Assembly: GCA_030340625.1 (NCBI GenBank)
Contig: JAOPHQ010002282.1
Location: 221,001 to 285,000 of the forward strand
Origin: Merluccius polli
Lineage: Eukaryota; Chordata; Actinopteri; Gadiformes; Merlucciidae
Length of the DNA stretch: 64,000 bases
Direction: 5' to 3'
Shown here: positions 1-11,098 of the stretch, in pieces
Layout: every line of letters starts with the position of its first letter
Position numbering within the stretch: position 1 is the first letter of the stretch
The notes under the pieces: model-generated
Told to the model about the DNA's origin: nothing
The model's input: the letters and a program-made list of their open reading frames with translations, nothing else
Databases searched by the model: none
Program-made: the position numbers and the translations under genes

Positions 1-357
1 ATAGAACTAATCAAAATTACATTATGGACATGTGGACTTTGAATTATAACACGTCAAAATTGAACTATAGATATCTATATTTCAGTTTGAATAGAAGTCA
101 ATGGTAAAAGTGGACTAGTTAGCCTAGTAATTAAGTTACAGATATCTACAATGAACATTTCTACTAAATGAAATTAATTGTTGATATCAAGAATGAACAT
201 TTTGACTAGTGAGAAATTAATTGTAGATATTTTTAATTGGAATTGCTACTAGTCCAAATTACATTATGGCAGTTGTTAATATCTACAATTGCTACTATGG
301 CTACTGGCTAAATGGCTTGCCATAGAACGTTTTGCCAGGAGTTGGGATTATATTTCA
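1..357. repeat. AT-rich degenerate repeat, no gene
   Basis: AT-rich stretch with recurring short words: GATATCTA-type hexamers near 70, 141 and 224, ACTAGT near 114, 205 and 249, and repeated ATTACATTATGG at about 18 and 255. The spacing is irregular, so it looks like a diverged dispersed or minisatellite-like fish repeat rather than a clean tandem array. I see no coding signal in it. Confidence 0.4.
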
Positions 358-726
358 CCAGGGGTCCGTTTCACAAAGCAAGTTTAGTGAAAACTCTGAG
401 TTTATTAACCCTGAAATGAGGGAAACTGAGTTTTCCGTTTCACAAAGGGAGGTAACTCAAACCAGAGAAAGAGGGGTAACTCTAGCCTGTGTCAGAGAGA
501 GAGTTAACTTAAGCTCTCGGTCTGTTACCGTAGTAACAGACTCAATGAACCTCGAGTTTCTGTCTGTCTCCGCCCTCTTTCAGCCACACACGCCATTTGA
601 TTTCCTCTTTCATTCATTCAGTCAGTAGGCAAGTTTTGGCGTAGCCGTCTGTCAAAAATCATTTAAAAAATCAGTCAGTAGGCTATTTCAGAAGTCCATT
701 AGGCACAGTAGGAGGCGACTTTTTTC

Positions 727-1190
727 ATGAACATGACATGTCCTTTTGACAACGATCCCGTGGATGAAGGTGCAGCATTACTGCGCAGAGAATTAAATAT
801 TCGTCGGGAGATGGTTATCAGACCGCGCATAGATGTAGCATTTCCAGACAATTATCATTTCCAGATAATTATCTTTTTGAGCGGTACCGTTTCACGTCAC
901 AGTCCATCATTTACATACACAACCTAATCCGTCCTTACATTTGCAACATTACCAACCGTAGTCATGCTCTCACATCCCAGCAGATATTGTGTGTTGCACT
1001 GTGTTTCTTTGCAAATGGAAGTTTTTTGTACAATGTCAGAGATGCAGAGTGCTTGAGCAAGGCAACTGTATGCAGGGCAGTCAGAAAAGTGTGCCTCGCC
1101 ATGAAACGGCTTTTACCCATGTTTGTCGGTTTCCCTGGACATAAACCTGTCAGAGCCATCAAGGAGGCCTTGGGGGGGGGTGGACTCAGA
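727..1190 (+). pseudogene. HARBI1-like transposase, N-terminal remnant
   Basis: The reading opens with MNMTCPFDNDPVDEGAALLR, followed by an R-R-E-M-V-I-R-P-R-I-D stretch. This is the usual start of HARBI1-type Harbinger nucleases. After a frameshift near 900 the similarity continues with NRSHALTSQQILCVALCFFA and then a SFLYNVRDAECLSKATVCRA block, the helix-turn-helix region of that family. It ends in an FPGHKPVRAIKEAL-like segment at about 1130-1175, before the DDE catalytic core. The catalytic domain is absent, so this is a dead fragment. I recognise the family from its conserved motifs, not from a search. Confidence 0.75.
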
Positions 1191-1340
1191 GGATGAACTC
1201 CCTCCAGGGATTCCCTCAGCCACTGGCCTTCCAATATACTGGCTTAGCAGCTCCTCTGCCTCCTAGAGGTGGCGGTGCTGGGCCACCACCCATTTTACGG
1301 GCATCTGCCTTCTTTCTGTTGGCTGAGTAGAAGTCTGTGT
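1165..1340 (-). pseudogene. Harbinger Myb/SANT accessory protein, C-terminal remnant
   Basis: On the minus strand from about 1335 the translation reads SANRKKADARKMGGGPAPPP, then after a frameshift RPVAEGIPGGSSS. The same S-A-N-R-K-K-A-x-A-x-K-x-G-G-G-P segment occurs in Harbinger element 2 at 3440-3490. In complete Harbinger elements this segment belongs to the Myb-like DNA-binding partner encoded opposite the nuclease. Only the C-terminal third is visible, and it runs into the HARBI1 remnant, which suggests an internal deletion joined the two genes. Confidence 0.6.
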
Positions 1341-1380
1341 TAGTTTAAATAGGCTTAATTATTTAACAGAACATGATATA

Positions 1381-1905
1381 CCGTATTTTCCGCACTATAA
1401 GGCGCACTTAAAAGCCTTTAATTTTCTCAAAAAACGACAGTGAGCCTTATAATCCGGAGCGCTTTATATATGGATTAATTCTGGTTGTTATGGCTACCGT
1501 AGTCAGGAGCGTTGCGGAGTAATACACGTGCTTCATCATAATATTACAGTGTGTGTGGATAAAGACCCCAAAATGACACCTGTCAAGAGACACGCTTACG
1601 ACGCGGACTTCAAACTGAATACGCTAACGTTTGATTTAGCAATATCAGACTGGTTTTTTTTTACGTGTTACAACTGAACAAGGTTGGGAGTTATTGTGAA
1701 TACGCTCATTAACATTTGAACAATGTTGAGAGTTATTGTGAACGTGTTTAATAAAGATTGACTGACTGACTTATCTTATCTGTTTTGTTTCGCTTAATGC
1801 ACCTTATAGTCCGGTGTGCTTTATATATGAAAAAAGTTCGAAAATAGACCATTCATTGACAGTGCGCCTTATAATGCAGTGTGCCCTATAGTGCGGAAAA
1901 TACGG
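1381..1905. mobile_element. pogo/Tc1-mariner-type MITE
   Basis: The element begins CCGTATTTTCCGCACTATA and ends with its complement, and TA dinucleotides flank it at 1379-1380 and 1906-1907. Shorter subterminal copies of the GCGCCTTATA motif repeat inside. Near 1572 a short + strand reading MTPVKRHAYDADFKLN resembles the N-terminal DNA-binding start of pogo/Brinker-type transposases, but it ends after about 30 residues. It is a deletion derivative inserted into Harbinger element 1. The terminal sequence belongs to a very common fish repeat family. Confidence 0.75.
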
Positions 1906-3597
1906 TAGATGAGAAGACATTTATGTGTGAAAACAGCATCATGTTGGGGATAAAACAACTGCACAGTCAAATTGCCACTTAATATTTACTTTACTGTGTA
2001 AAACATGATCAAAATGATCATGCCAAGGTCTTATCTGTTTGAACAATGTTTTTCATCTTAAGCTGCTGCCAAGTGCGCTTTTCCCCCGTGGGATTGCACC
2101 TAAATGAAATAAATGAATAGGCTACCATTCAAGCAGTTTTCCCCTGTAATATTATTGTGATTGCAAAGGACAACATTTAAACTTACGCAGCAGTGTTGCA
2201 CTTCTTTCTAAAAACGTGTTGAAACTCGCCATATGAGCGCATTAGGATTTCCAATTCGAGGTTGGTGAAAAACGTAGCCTCCTCTTCCCCGTTGCCATGG
2301 TGACTCGTCGAATCGGGGCTCCATTGATGCTGGCTTTTTATAGTTGTGGTGCACACGCTTAACTCTAGGTGATTTGATTAAACTAACTCAAATCCGCTGT
2401 TCTGGAACCGAAAACTCAGAGTAGATCAACTCAGAGTTTAGGATTAGACTCAGAGTTTGTTGAACCTGCTTTGTGAAACGGACCCCTGGAGAGAGACGAA
2501 ATTAATCATAACACTGCACTTCTTGGCAACTGTTGAGAAACAAAATATCAACACATTTTTCCACTTCTTACATTGTTATGATTCTCCCTTTTTACAGTTC
2601 CTGTAATGTCCAACACATTGGTTCAGATTTTAAGCAGGAATGTCAGGATGTTATGTAAAGCTGATAACATAGTTACACCTGGGGGTATTCCAGAAAGCAG
2701 GTTCAACAAACTCCGAGTTTATCCCTGAACTCTGAGTTGACTTACTGAGATGGGAAACTCTGAGTATCCGGTTCCAGAACAGCGGATCTGAGGTAGTTCA
2801 ATCAACTCTGAGTATGTTAACCTTGAGTTACGCGCGTGCACAACCACTATAAAAATCCATCATCAATGGAGCCCCGATACCACGAGTCACCATGACAACC
2901 GCTGAAATATCAACATATTTCAGCGCGATGGAGTTGGAGGTCCTGATGCTGGCCTACAGCGAGTAGGACCACATATTTCGCCACAAATCCAACACAGCTG
3001 CAGCAGCGAAGGAGAGAGAGACGGCATGGGAGAACATTGCTGCCCGAGTCAACGCGTAAGTTTGAATGTACTATTCCATTGACGTAACATTTAACCATAA
3101 GATCGTAGCACAGCCTATAGTTATGAATATAGGAATTAAATCTGATTTTCATTTAGGTGCAATCCAACAGGAGAAATTTTATTTTTTTAAATTGACTTAA
3201 GCTATTAAACAAAGTAAATATTAATTCAGTGGCTACTTCAAATAGTAATTTAAACCCCTAACAAAATGTTGTTTTTCAACGTCCTCTCACTTAATACTCC
3301 ACTTAGTAGATTAACACTTACAAACAAACAATACAAACACATTTATATTTTATACCTATTGAAGTCATTTAAAATGTGACGCTGTAGCCTACACCAACAC
3401 TCATTAAAATACTAATTAAAAACAAACATTGAGTTCTGCTCAGCCAACAGAAAGAAGGCAGAGGCCCAAAAAACGGGTGGAGGGCCACCTCCACCACCTC
3501 TGACAGGCTGAGTAGCTGGCCATCAGACAAAACAGGGGTCGCCCTGTGGCTGAAGGCATCCCTGGGGGAAGCTCATCTGAGCCTGTCTCATCTGTAC

Positions 3598-3967
3598 GGT
3601 GGCTGGTAAGTGCAAAACAAAATTACAAAAACTGAAACACTTTTACAAATACAAATACAAATTTACATTTTAGAAAACAAATTTACAAAATTCAAAACAC
3701 TTTTACAAACTCTGAAACAAATTTACAAACTCTGAAACAAATTTACAAAGACAAAATCCTAACGGAAAGGGAATGTACCAAAAGTGATTGAGTGAGTGGT
3801 TTGTTTTGAAAATACTGTACGGAGTGAGTAGTGTTGTGTGGTTTGTATGGAGGTTAATGATGTTTTGCCCATTTTGTGGAAACCATTTCAGTCTGTTACC
3901 GCGGTTTTGCATTTTGTGTGGACGGTCTCTGGAGTTTTTAAAGGACACGGATCAGACGGAAGGACCA
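3598..3967. repeat. Left terminal inverted repeat of transposon A
   Basis: It matches the complement of 26738-27146. The outer part is built of short subrepeats around the word ACAAACTCTGAAACAAATTT, alternating with ACACTTTTACAA. The right copy has more of these subrepeats, which explains its greater length. The inner part encodes a zinc-ribbon exon (C-P-F-C-G...C-x-x-C-G-R-S-L) on the + strand, so the TIR contributes coding sequence as well as probable transposase binding sites and promoter. Confidence 0.85.
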
Positions 3968-4771
3968 GATATGCTGCATTATTGCACACAATATTTTAAT
4001 GGACACTCGTACAATGTAATCGTGGACATGATGTCAAGTTTTCATGGTATAAACATCAAAGTATACTCAGTCAAGCAGGGTTGTACCACAGAAAGAATTA
4101 TTCCTCTCCAAATGCTGTAATTAATGCCATCAGGTTGGAACTTCGTGGACCTGGACAACTGTTTGGCTACCGAACAATGTGGGTAGGTACTCAAACAAAA
4201 ATACAACCTTCGGGTGAGGAGAGACGATGTGATGAATTTGCTCCGGGAGCTTAACCCTCGAGGGTGCGAGAGGAGAGCATGCAGAAGGTTCATAAGAAGA
4301 ACATACCATTCAATGGAACGCTGATGGTTATGATAAACTTAAACCATTCGGTCTGGCCCTTTCAGGATGCATAGATTTTCACGTAAAGTACTGTGGCTTG
4401 AATGTGGACCAACAAATAATAACCCAAGGGTGATCGCTCACAATTTCCTGTCATGTGTGCGAAACCTTGGTGTCATCCCCATGAGACTGAGAACTGATTC
4501 CGGCACGGAGAACGGCATTATGGCTGCGATTCAGTGTACCCTACGTCACCATCACCATGACTACTAGGCCCTGTCCCATTACCTCCCCTAAAAACTTCCA
4601 CTTGGTTTTGAGTTCCCTCGACAGTAAAGTCCCCTTGACGAGGGGAGTGGGGGTGAAGATCTTTCCCTATGAAATGGGACATCACTATATGCAAATTAGT
4701 GTAGTGAACGTAGCGAACGCCTATGCCACGCGCAGCTTCGACGTAATACTATTTTCATTCATTCATGAAAA

Positions 4772-6556
4772 ATGCCGGCTCCAGCTGTTATGTTACCTGT
4801 TGCGTTAGCCTTGTATGTATATCTACGTCTCATCAATCAACAAAGAAGAAACGTGGACAACAGAAGACGCATTCGCCGTCTTCTTTGCCTTGTTGACTTG
4901 TTTGAGGTATGTCAATTTTTTTAACGTTATGTTCAACTCAGCTGTTAGCATGATGTTAACGTTAACGTTAGCCCGTTTGTGTCGATAAGACGACCTAAAG
5001 ACCTAGATCGTTAAATCCAGTCTGGTTAAATAATTTAACGTTATGTAGCCTTTGACTGTTTTTGATAGGTTGATAGGTTGTCATTTGATAGGTTTGATAG
5101 GTTGTCATTTCCTGTGTGTGACATAAGGACACACAACTAGTCCAGCTAGACCATTGTATAAAACTTTCTTGAAGTTCTCTGAGGGAGGGGTAGGTTGACT
5201 GTATAGGTTGACTCTAGGTTGTAGGTTGACTCTAGGTTGAGCTTATCCGCTTTTTAGGCTAGCACTACTGAAAGCAAGATCACACAAGCATACACACTAC
5301 CTGGGCCTCTGGAGTCAAATCAGTTGATTAAGGAGAGAAACATATTATGCCAGCAGGTTATAAATCTCCATGCCTTTGCATTTATTGGTATTGTAAATGC
5401 TACCAATCTACACTGACTGAAATGTGGAATGGAAAACATATTATATAAGGCTACTTGATCAAACTGGTGCTGTTGGGCTGGCCATGACTTGTGCATTAAT
5501 GGTGGTTGTTGTTCATTGTTTTTCCAGAGTGACCGTCCAGCGACATACTGCCGGTTAAATGTCGACGTGCCCATCCTACGTCTGTGGTTCAATGTTGAGT
5601 TGGACATCCAACAGGACTTCAGGCTGAATAGATGGGCCATGCATGCCCTGCAGCGCCTGATGCAGAGAGAGCAGGACCATGGCTGGGGTAACGAATTTGA
5701 AGTCCTCATCTATGTTTATTGGCTTGCCCATGGACTGTCCTATCGGGTGGTGTCGCGAGTGTTCAGTGTGCCCAAATCCACTGTTCACAGGATTATACAC
5801 AAGGTGGCACAGTTCATTTGGGACAATCTGCACAGAGCTATCGCCTTTCCAAAGCCTGCAGACCTGGACACTGTGGCCAATGGACTTGCCCAGCTTTCTG
5901 GTACATCTGTCCTCAACAAAGCTGTCGGTGCTATTGATGGTTGCCACGTGAGAATGAAGCCCCCATCTCTTCATCGCCTCTACTATCTGAATTATAAAGG
6001 ATTTTATTCAATTAATATGCAAGCCATCTGCGACTCTACTGGAAAGTTCCTAGACATTTTTGTAGGCTATCCAGGTTCGGTACACGACACAAGAATTTTA
6101 AAAAACAGTTTATTTTATCTGGCCAGAAAATATCCACCCAATGGATACTTTATCCTGGGAGATGGTGGGTATCCTTGTTTGGAGACACCAGTCTGCCTCA
6201 TCACTCCGTACAGGGAACCGGTGAATGGTCGCGTCCAGCGAAAATTCAACTACCACCAGTCAAGGGCACGTTCCATCGTGGAAAGAGCCTTTGGCATCAT
6301 GAAGACTCGCTGGAGGTCAACACTGTTTAGGGCCCTGGAGGTCAGTCCCACCTTTGCACCCCAGGTCATAGCCTCATGTGCCTTCATGCACAATGTCTGC
6401 ATTGACAATGGAGATGTCCTGGAACCAGACACTGATGTGGCTCTAGACATCCTGGACCCAGAACCTCCCCTACAAGAAGTTCCAGAGGCACATGAAATCC
6501 CTGGAAATGCCACACGGGACAGGTTTGCTGCGTTGATTAATGCTCAAGCCCCTTGA
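4772..6556 (+). CDS. Harbinger DDE nuclease (transposase)
   Basis: Two exons, 4772-4906 and 5528-6556, joined GAG|GTATGT...CCAG|AGT in phase 0, give 387 aa. Exon 1 encodes MPAPAVMLPVALALYVYLRL and a basic N-R-R-R-I-R-R stretch. Exon 2 carries a helix-turn-helix (RVVSRVFSVPKSTVHRIIHK) and the DDE_Tnp_4 nuclease core: GAIDGCHVRMK (first Asp), ILGDGGYP (second Asp) and RARSIVERAFGIMKTRWR (Glu). This is the HARBI1 arrangement, and length and motifs are normal for the family. It should cut element ends together with the Myb-like partner encoded opposite. The ATG at 4772 is preferred because its exon ends in a clean donor that keeps frame. Confidence 0.88.
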
Positions 6557-6807
6557 AGAAAATTGTTCTATTAAATCTAATTCTACTTTGACAACATGTT
6601 GTTAATGGTTTCTTTTATAATGATCTAGACATGCAATTAGTGTATTGGTATGATGACTGGTCAAAAACCTTTTAACACTGACATTTTATTAAATAATTAA
6701 AGAACATTAAACACTTTAACAAAATAATATTTAAATAACAAAAACAGAACTTTTAATTTAAATAACAAAACAGAACTCTTAATTTAAATAACAAAAACAT
6801 ATTGCAA

Positions 6808-8652
6808 CTATTGTTCTGGCATTTTGTCTACAAGTCTCTCAAAGAGGGTTAAAAACCTCTCCGTTTTGGCCTCAGTTTCCTCATGTCTTTTTTGCTCCTT
6901 AACAGATTCGGCCTGAAGGTAATCCAGGACGAGATTATTGCCTCTCTTTCGGCTTGGGGTTGTGGTGTCTGCAGTAGCTGGAGTGGGGGGACGAGTAGTG
7001 GCTGGAGTGGGGGGAAGAGTGGTGGTTGGTGTGGTGGGACGAGTGGTGGTTGGTGTGGTGTCTTCCTCTGATTCCGGTCCGGGTTCGACAATGGCCTGGA
7101 GGGGGAGTAGTATTGCATCAGTATTGCACCAGTTATAGGCTATTGTTGTGTGATAGTTCGTACTCTTATCAACTTACCATCAGTATTGTTGTGGGGTCCT
7201 CTACCGGCCTGAAAGATGCCACAATCACGGGAGGGTCTACCGCTGGCCTTCCCCCCATAATGCCATGCATGGCTTCATAGAAGCGCCAATTGGACACTGT
7301 CGCTTCCCCGCTGTCTGTGCCCGAGCCTGTCTTGGGCTGTTTCAGGTCCTACAATAGCAACCACACAACACACACACGCGCACACAAACACACACACACA
7401 CACACACACACACAAGAGAGAGGGAGCAAAATGTAATCATGTAAAGGATTTAAAGTAAGATATAGGTGATGAAGACAACATGAAGAGGAACAGCTCTACC
7501 CAAAGAATTACCTTGTACCGCTTTTTCAGGTTTTCCCACTTTTTCCCTGCCTTGTCTCCTGTTGTCTTTCCCTCCAGGCCCAGGTCTTTCACTGCTTTCC
7601 TATAAACATGTTAATATGATGAATAGCTGTGTCGAAATGTTATATGCTATAAGTCCACATGTTATCAGACATTTATATTGTTATCAGGTATTGAATTGTA
7701 CAATCTGGTCACTCACTCCCATAACTGTTTGGAGGCATATTTTTTCTTTGTAAATTTCTCCTCATTTTCAGCCCTGAACTTTATGAGGTCAAAGGTCTGC
7801 TGTACAGTCCCTGAAATATAAGACACCACCAGTTGCAAATTGTGAATTAACAGGGGAGAACAAGACAAATTTTTCAATGATCAATATAATCTGATGAGTG
7901 TGTTTAAACCCTAGTTATGATCATTATATAAGTATCCATAATATGCTTGTTACGCCACGTCCCGCTACACGGTCCAACACCCACCTCTAGTGGCTGCTGG
8001 TCGTAACTGGTCCTCCTTCCCGCAACCCACCTGTTGGCAATAACTAATCTATGTTCACTACTTAAGCCGGGGATCCTCAATCAGCCGGCACCAGTTTGTT
8101 GTTTCCCTAGCCTACTAGCAATTCTCAACCAGCCAGTCTGTCTACTCGTCCCTCGCCCTGCCTGCACGATCGTCCTCCCGGTTCCAGACCCCCGCCTGCC
8201 TGACTACCCGCCTGCTGCCGAGCCCCCCGCCTGCCTGACTACTCGTCCCTCGCCTCGAGGAATCTGAAGCTTCACTTCAGGTTTCTCCGTCCTCATTAAC
8301 GCCATATCACGAATATAATTAAAATCTGGATAAGCCTGGGATATTCATATTCATGTAATCGCCATTTCACACATCCTAAACATTGACAAAAACTACCCAG
8401 ATCAAATGTAACAATATGTACATCTGTAACATCTGTAGCAATGTTGCTAGCATTGATGGGCAGACTCGGCAGCTGTCATGAACTTCGTCAAAATAACTTC
8501 GTCGGATATTTTCTAACATTAGTATTCAAAACTCAACGGTCCTTTGGATGTGTATCAAACTAACATAATCCAACATATTTCGAAATTTTAACGTGCTTAT
8601 TTGTGATAATATACTTACAACTGAATTGCTCCTTTCCAGCGGTGTCCGCCAT
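6808..8652 (-). CDS. Harbinger Myb/SANT-like DNA-binding protein
   Basis: Five minus-strand exons, 8652-8619, 7810-7717, 7599-7512, 7348-7178 and 7095-6808, total 675 nt and encode 224 aa with no frame break. All use GT-AG borders. The protein starts MADTAGKEQFSWTVQQTFDL and continues to KKYASKQLWE and GKTTGDKAGKKWENLKKRYK, a Myb/SANT trihelix with spaced tryptophans. A Thr/Pro-rich linker and a charged C-terminal helix (EQKRHEETEAKTERFLTLFE) follow. In Harbinger elements this protein binds the TIRs and carries the nuclease into the nucleus. Its convergent placement relative to the nuclease gene is standard. The first intron contains a gypsy LTR fragment and remains spliceable. Confidence 0.85.
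7948..8265 (+). repeat. Ty3/gypsy LTR fragment (relative of the 19.6-25.6 kb element)
   Basis: It begins TGTTACGCCACGTCCCGCTA and follows with the same order of landmarks as the complement of the LTR at 24837-25636: ACACGGTCCAACACC, CTACTTAAGCCGGGGATC, CGGCACCAGTTTGT. It then has CCCGCCTGCCTGACTAC minisatellite-like units. It stops near 8265, well short of a full LTR, so it is truncated. It lies in an intron of the Harbinger Myb gene, in + orientation. Confidence 0.65.
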
Positions 8653-10240
8653 CTTTGTTGACAATTTCAGCCGGCTCGCTGAGTTCGCAATGTATCATGG
8701 GTAATTTCATCTTCCACTTCGTTTTAAGCCTGCATCGGACCTCACTACGTTTTGAGGGGTGATTTTAAGGGGAGAATAGCACTCCCCCTTGCTCCCTAAA
8801 GTATTGGGACACCCGACCCCTACACGAGAACGCGCAAAAACAAGGGTTAGGGCAGAAATCTAGGGTTAGGGGAGGTAATGGGACGGGGCCCTACTCTGGA
8901 GTGTCCAGCCACATGTATGGCTCATCCACTACTAACCAGCGCATTGAGTCCTGGTGGTCCATATTCAGAAAGGGAAGGTAAGTGGCCTTCATAAAGTAAT
9001 TTTATATTTAAATATATGTACAGACACAGACATATCATTATATCATATATCCATTTCTATAGATCTCAGTTCTGGATGGAGTTATTTGCAGACCTCCGAG
9101 ATGCAGGATACTTCAACGGGAGTCATGAGCATCAGTGCCTATTAAGATGTTCTTCAGAAGGACTGTGTGTCAGACTGTGGAACAGTCACAGGATTCGCCC
9201 TTCCAGAACAGCGTCATGTCCAGGAGGAGTGCCCAATGAACTGTACTACTTACCACACAGGTAAAACTTTGATATATTGAGACTTCCTTGTTTCTGTCTT
9301 ATTTTTAACTTAAATGTAAGTAAATGCTGTTATGTTTTCTATAGATTTGGCTCCAGAGACTGGATTTGAAATTGAACACGCTGAATTGGATGGCTTTCCT
9401 GAGGCAAGCCTATCAATAGCTACATGTGGGGACCCAAACATGCAAGAGTATTTTGTCTTTGCTATGGAACACAATCAACTACAGAAGCCAGAAGACTGGG
9501 AGTCTGCAACAGGACTGTACATGAAGCTAAAAGAAATTGCTAGCTATAAAACAATCAAAAAGGTAGTAGCCAAGTGCTTACACATTGAGGCTTTTCTTTT
9601 CTTCCTGCTATTTTTTTTCAGAGTGATTAAGATGTTTTTTTATATGCCTTGAAATCTGATTTGTAGTGGTGGAACACTGCCGTCTATGTCTGAATGTCAC
9701 CCAGTTTTTTGGTGAAATAAATGAATCAAATAATAGCAAAGTAATGCATATGTATTACATTTGTGTAAGTACAAAAAACTAAACTTATTGGCCTTGTTTT
9801 GTTTATTTTGTCTAAAATAGAATGGCCAAAATGTTAACTGTGAGAAAAGAACATGCTCACATATCTTTACATTATAAAGATTCTTAACAACCTTTAATAA
9901 CAACAAAGAACAACCTTTTCAGAGTCCCTAGGGGTCATCTCATGGCTTAAAAACATCCAAAACCTGGGGAATTTTGAAGTCCAAAGTCCATTTGTGTCTT
10001 AAACACAGTGTAAGTGTGGTAATTTTAATGTGTTTGAACATGTATTTGCCGTTGGGAATGGAGAGTCATCCAGGAACTCTATTCTTGGTGATGGTTCCAA
10101 TCCAGATGGGGGAAGTTAATTCAGTCCAGTTGCAGTTGTGGCATTCCATACGAGGGAAATGGACTAGATTATTCAATAGAGATACCCGACAACGCCACTC
10201 TGGGGTGTACCCAGAGAACTATTCTTATCCACACGCGTAA

Positions 10241-10828
10241 AGCACACAGGTCCGTATACTCAAGAGCGGAGACGTGGTTCACATAGATCAATACAAGTTT
10301 TATTTTCTTAACAATTCAAAAAGAAACATTTTAAAACCTTGAGCACACGAGAAAAGGGGAAAGGGGGAGGGAAAGCCCACTTGCGTGCTGAGGCGTACCA
10401 GGTGGAGAAGGGACTGGTGAAGGGGGGGCAGGCATTCCCCAAAACACACCAAAACTTAAATCACCCAGGCAACAGAGGGAGGGGGAAGCCACCACCCGGA
10501 CTACCAGCACCACCACCGATCCTCAGCACTGAAGGGATGGCAAAGAAAAGGGGTCAGAACAATATGAAGATATACAATACCCCCAAAAACCATATAGATA
10601 ACAGATAAGCTACTAATTAAGGAACTAACCTTAACTGTCAAAGAAACAAAGAAATTCACTGAGGAAACAAATGCATTAAGAAATAACGAAAGAGAAATTA
10701 TATTAACGCCAAGACACGTTGCTAAACAGATACAACACAGCAAACCAATGAAATAAAAGAAAAGGCCAGATTGAAAAAACAATAGAAAATAAAGAAATGG
10801 AAACAAAACTGATTAGGTTTCCAGACAA
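10241..10828. other. Unassigned noncoding segment, left part
   Basis: This lies between the last HECT exon and transposon B. No coding similarity is visible. On the minus strand it contains an AATAAA-type signal (AAAATAAAACTTG near 10310-10297). Together with 16222-17070 it forms about 1.4 kb of noncoding DNA that was present before transposon B inserted (10-bp duplication at 10819-10828 and 16212-16221). It could be a solo LTR or another noncoding element read on the minus strand, but I could not find convincing ends. Confidence 0.3.
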
Positions 10829-11058
10829 TCCGTGTATCATTCGTTCTTTCCATTTTCAATTGGCAATCAAAAACCAAATAATGAAAAATTGAATGGTTAT
10901 TTTGTTTTTTGTTTTTTTATTATAACACCAAAAACGAAAAAATGCCTGGTTTTTCATATTTCAATTTTAGGCTCAGATCAAAAATACGAAATGGAAAAAC
11001 GGGCACCAGGACAGAATTTAATTTGAATGTTTAATTGGTCGGGTTTACGTGACCCGGA
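10829..11058. repeat. Left terminal inverted repeat of transposon B
   Basis: Inverted copy of 15982-16211. Mismatches by eye include positions equivalent to ATTGAATGG/ATTGACTGG, TTTTAGG/ATTAGG and a cluster near the inner end. It ends at GTGACCCGGA, 40 bp before the RING start codon. It is rich in A/T runs such as TTTTGTTTTTTG and probably holds transposase binding sites and the RING promoter. Confidence 0.9.
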
Positions 11059-11098
11059 AGTTGTAAGGAGCGCTAGCAAACGATCAATCGATCAGGCC

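Larger units (their letters stand above)
358..2489. mobile_element. Decayed PIF/Harbinger element 1
   Basis: The ends form a perfect inverted repeat: CCAGGGGTCCGTTTCACAAA at 358-377 and its complement at 2470-2489, continuing for two more bases. Several subterminal CTCAGAGTTT-type motifs occur at both ends. Inside are a remnant of a HARBI1-like nuclease on the + strand and a remnant of the Myb/SANT accessory protein on the - strand, the two genes typical of Harbinger elements. The middle of both genes is missing, so this copy is non-autonomous. A pogo-type MITE sits inside it. I could not define a target-site duplication. Confidence 0.75.
4567..8890. mobile_element. Intact two-gene PIF/Harbinger element 3
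   Basis: The ends GGCCCTGTCCCATTACCTCC and the complement of the right end (GGCCCCGTCCCATTACCTCC) differ by one base. The target duplication is CTA at 4564-4566 and 8891-8893. It contains a DDE nuclease on + (4772-6556, two exons) and a Myb/SANT protein on - (8652-6808, five exons). Both can be spliced into uninterrupted reading frames, the expected pair for an autonomous Harbinger. It landed inside the integrase exon of transposon A. A CA microsatellite (about 7362-7412) and an LTR fragment (from 7948) lie in introns of the Myb gene. Confidence 0.9.
3788..9562 (+). pseudogene. Zinc-ribbon/rve-type integrase of transposon A (pseudogene, interrupted)
   Basis: The reading starts in the TIR with a zinc ribbon (MFCPFCG at about 3860, then FCILCGRS). 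It runs into an N-terminal helix-rich domain (YFNGHSYNVIVDMMSSFHGI, then RKNYSSPNAVINAIRLELRG) and the integrase core: NADGYDKLKPFGLALSGCID (first Asp), LRTDSGTENG (second Asp), then NQRIESWW (Glu) at about 8940. A Harbinger element (4567-8890, CTA duplication) splits the exon between the second Asp and the Glu; across the junction the frame is continuous. Exon 1 ends at 8977, and further exons are about 9063-9260 (with W-N-S-H-R-I...G-G-V-P-N-E-L) and 9345-9562. Several frameshifts (near 4070, 4190, 4310, 4365 and 9165) make it non-functional. It is the presumed transposase. The fold resembles proteins annotated in fish as integrase core domain-containing. Confidence 0.8.

Noticed and set aside
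3703..3948. Reading frame antisense to the zinc-ribbon exon, also present at 26756-27001
   Set aside because: Formed by the TIR subrepeats on the wrong strand; the opposite strand has the clear zinc-ribbon motif.
8034..8267. Proline-rich 77-residue reading frame
   Set aside because: Lies within a truncated gypsy LTR fragment in an intron of the Harbinger Myb gene.
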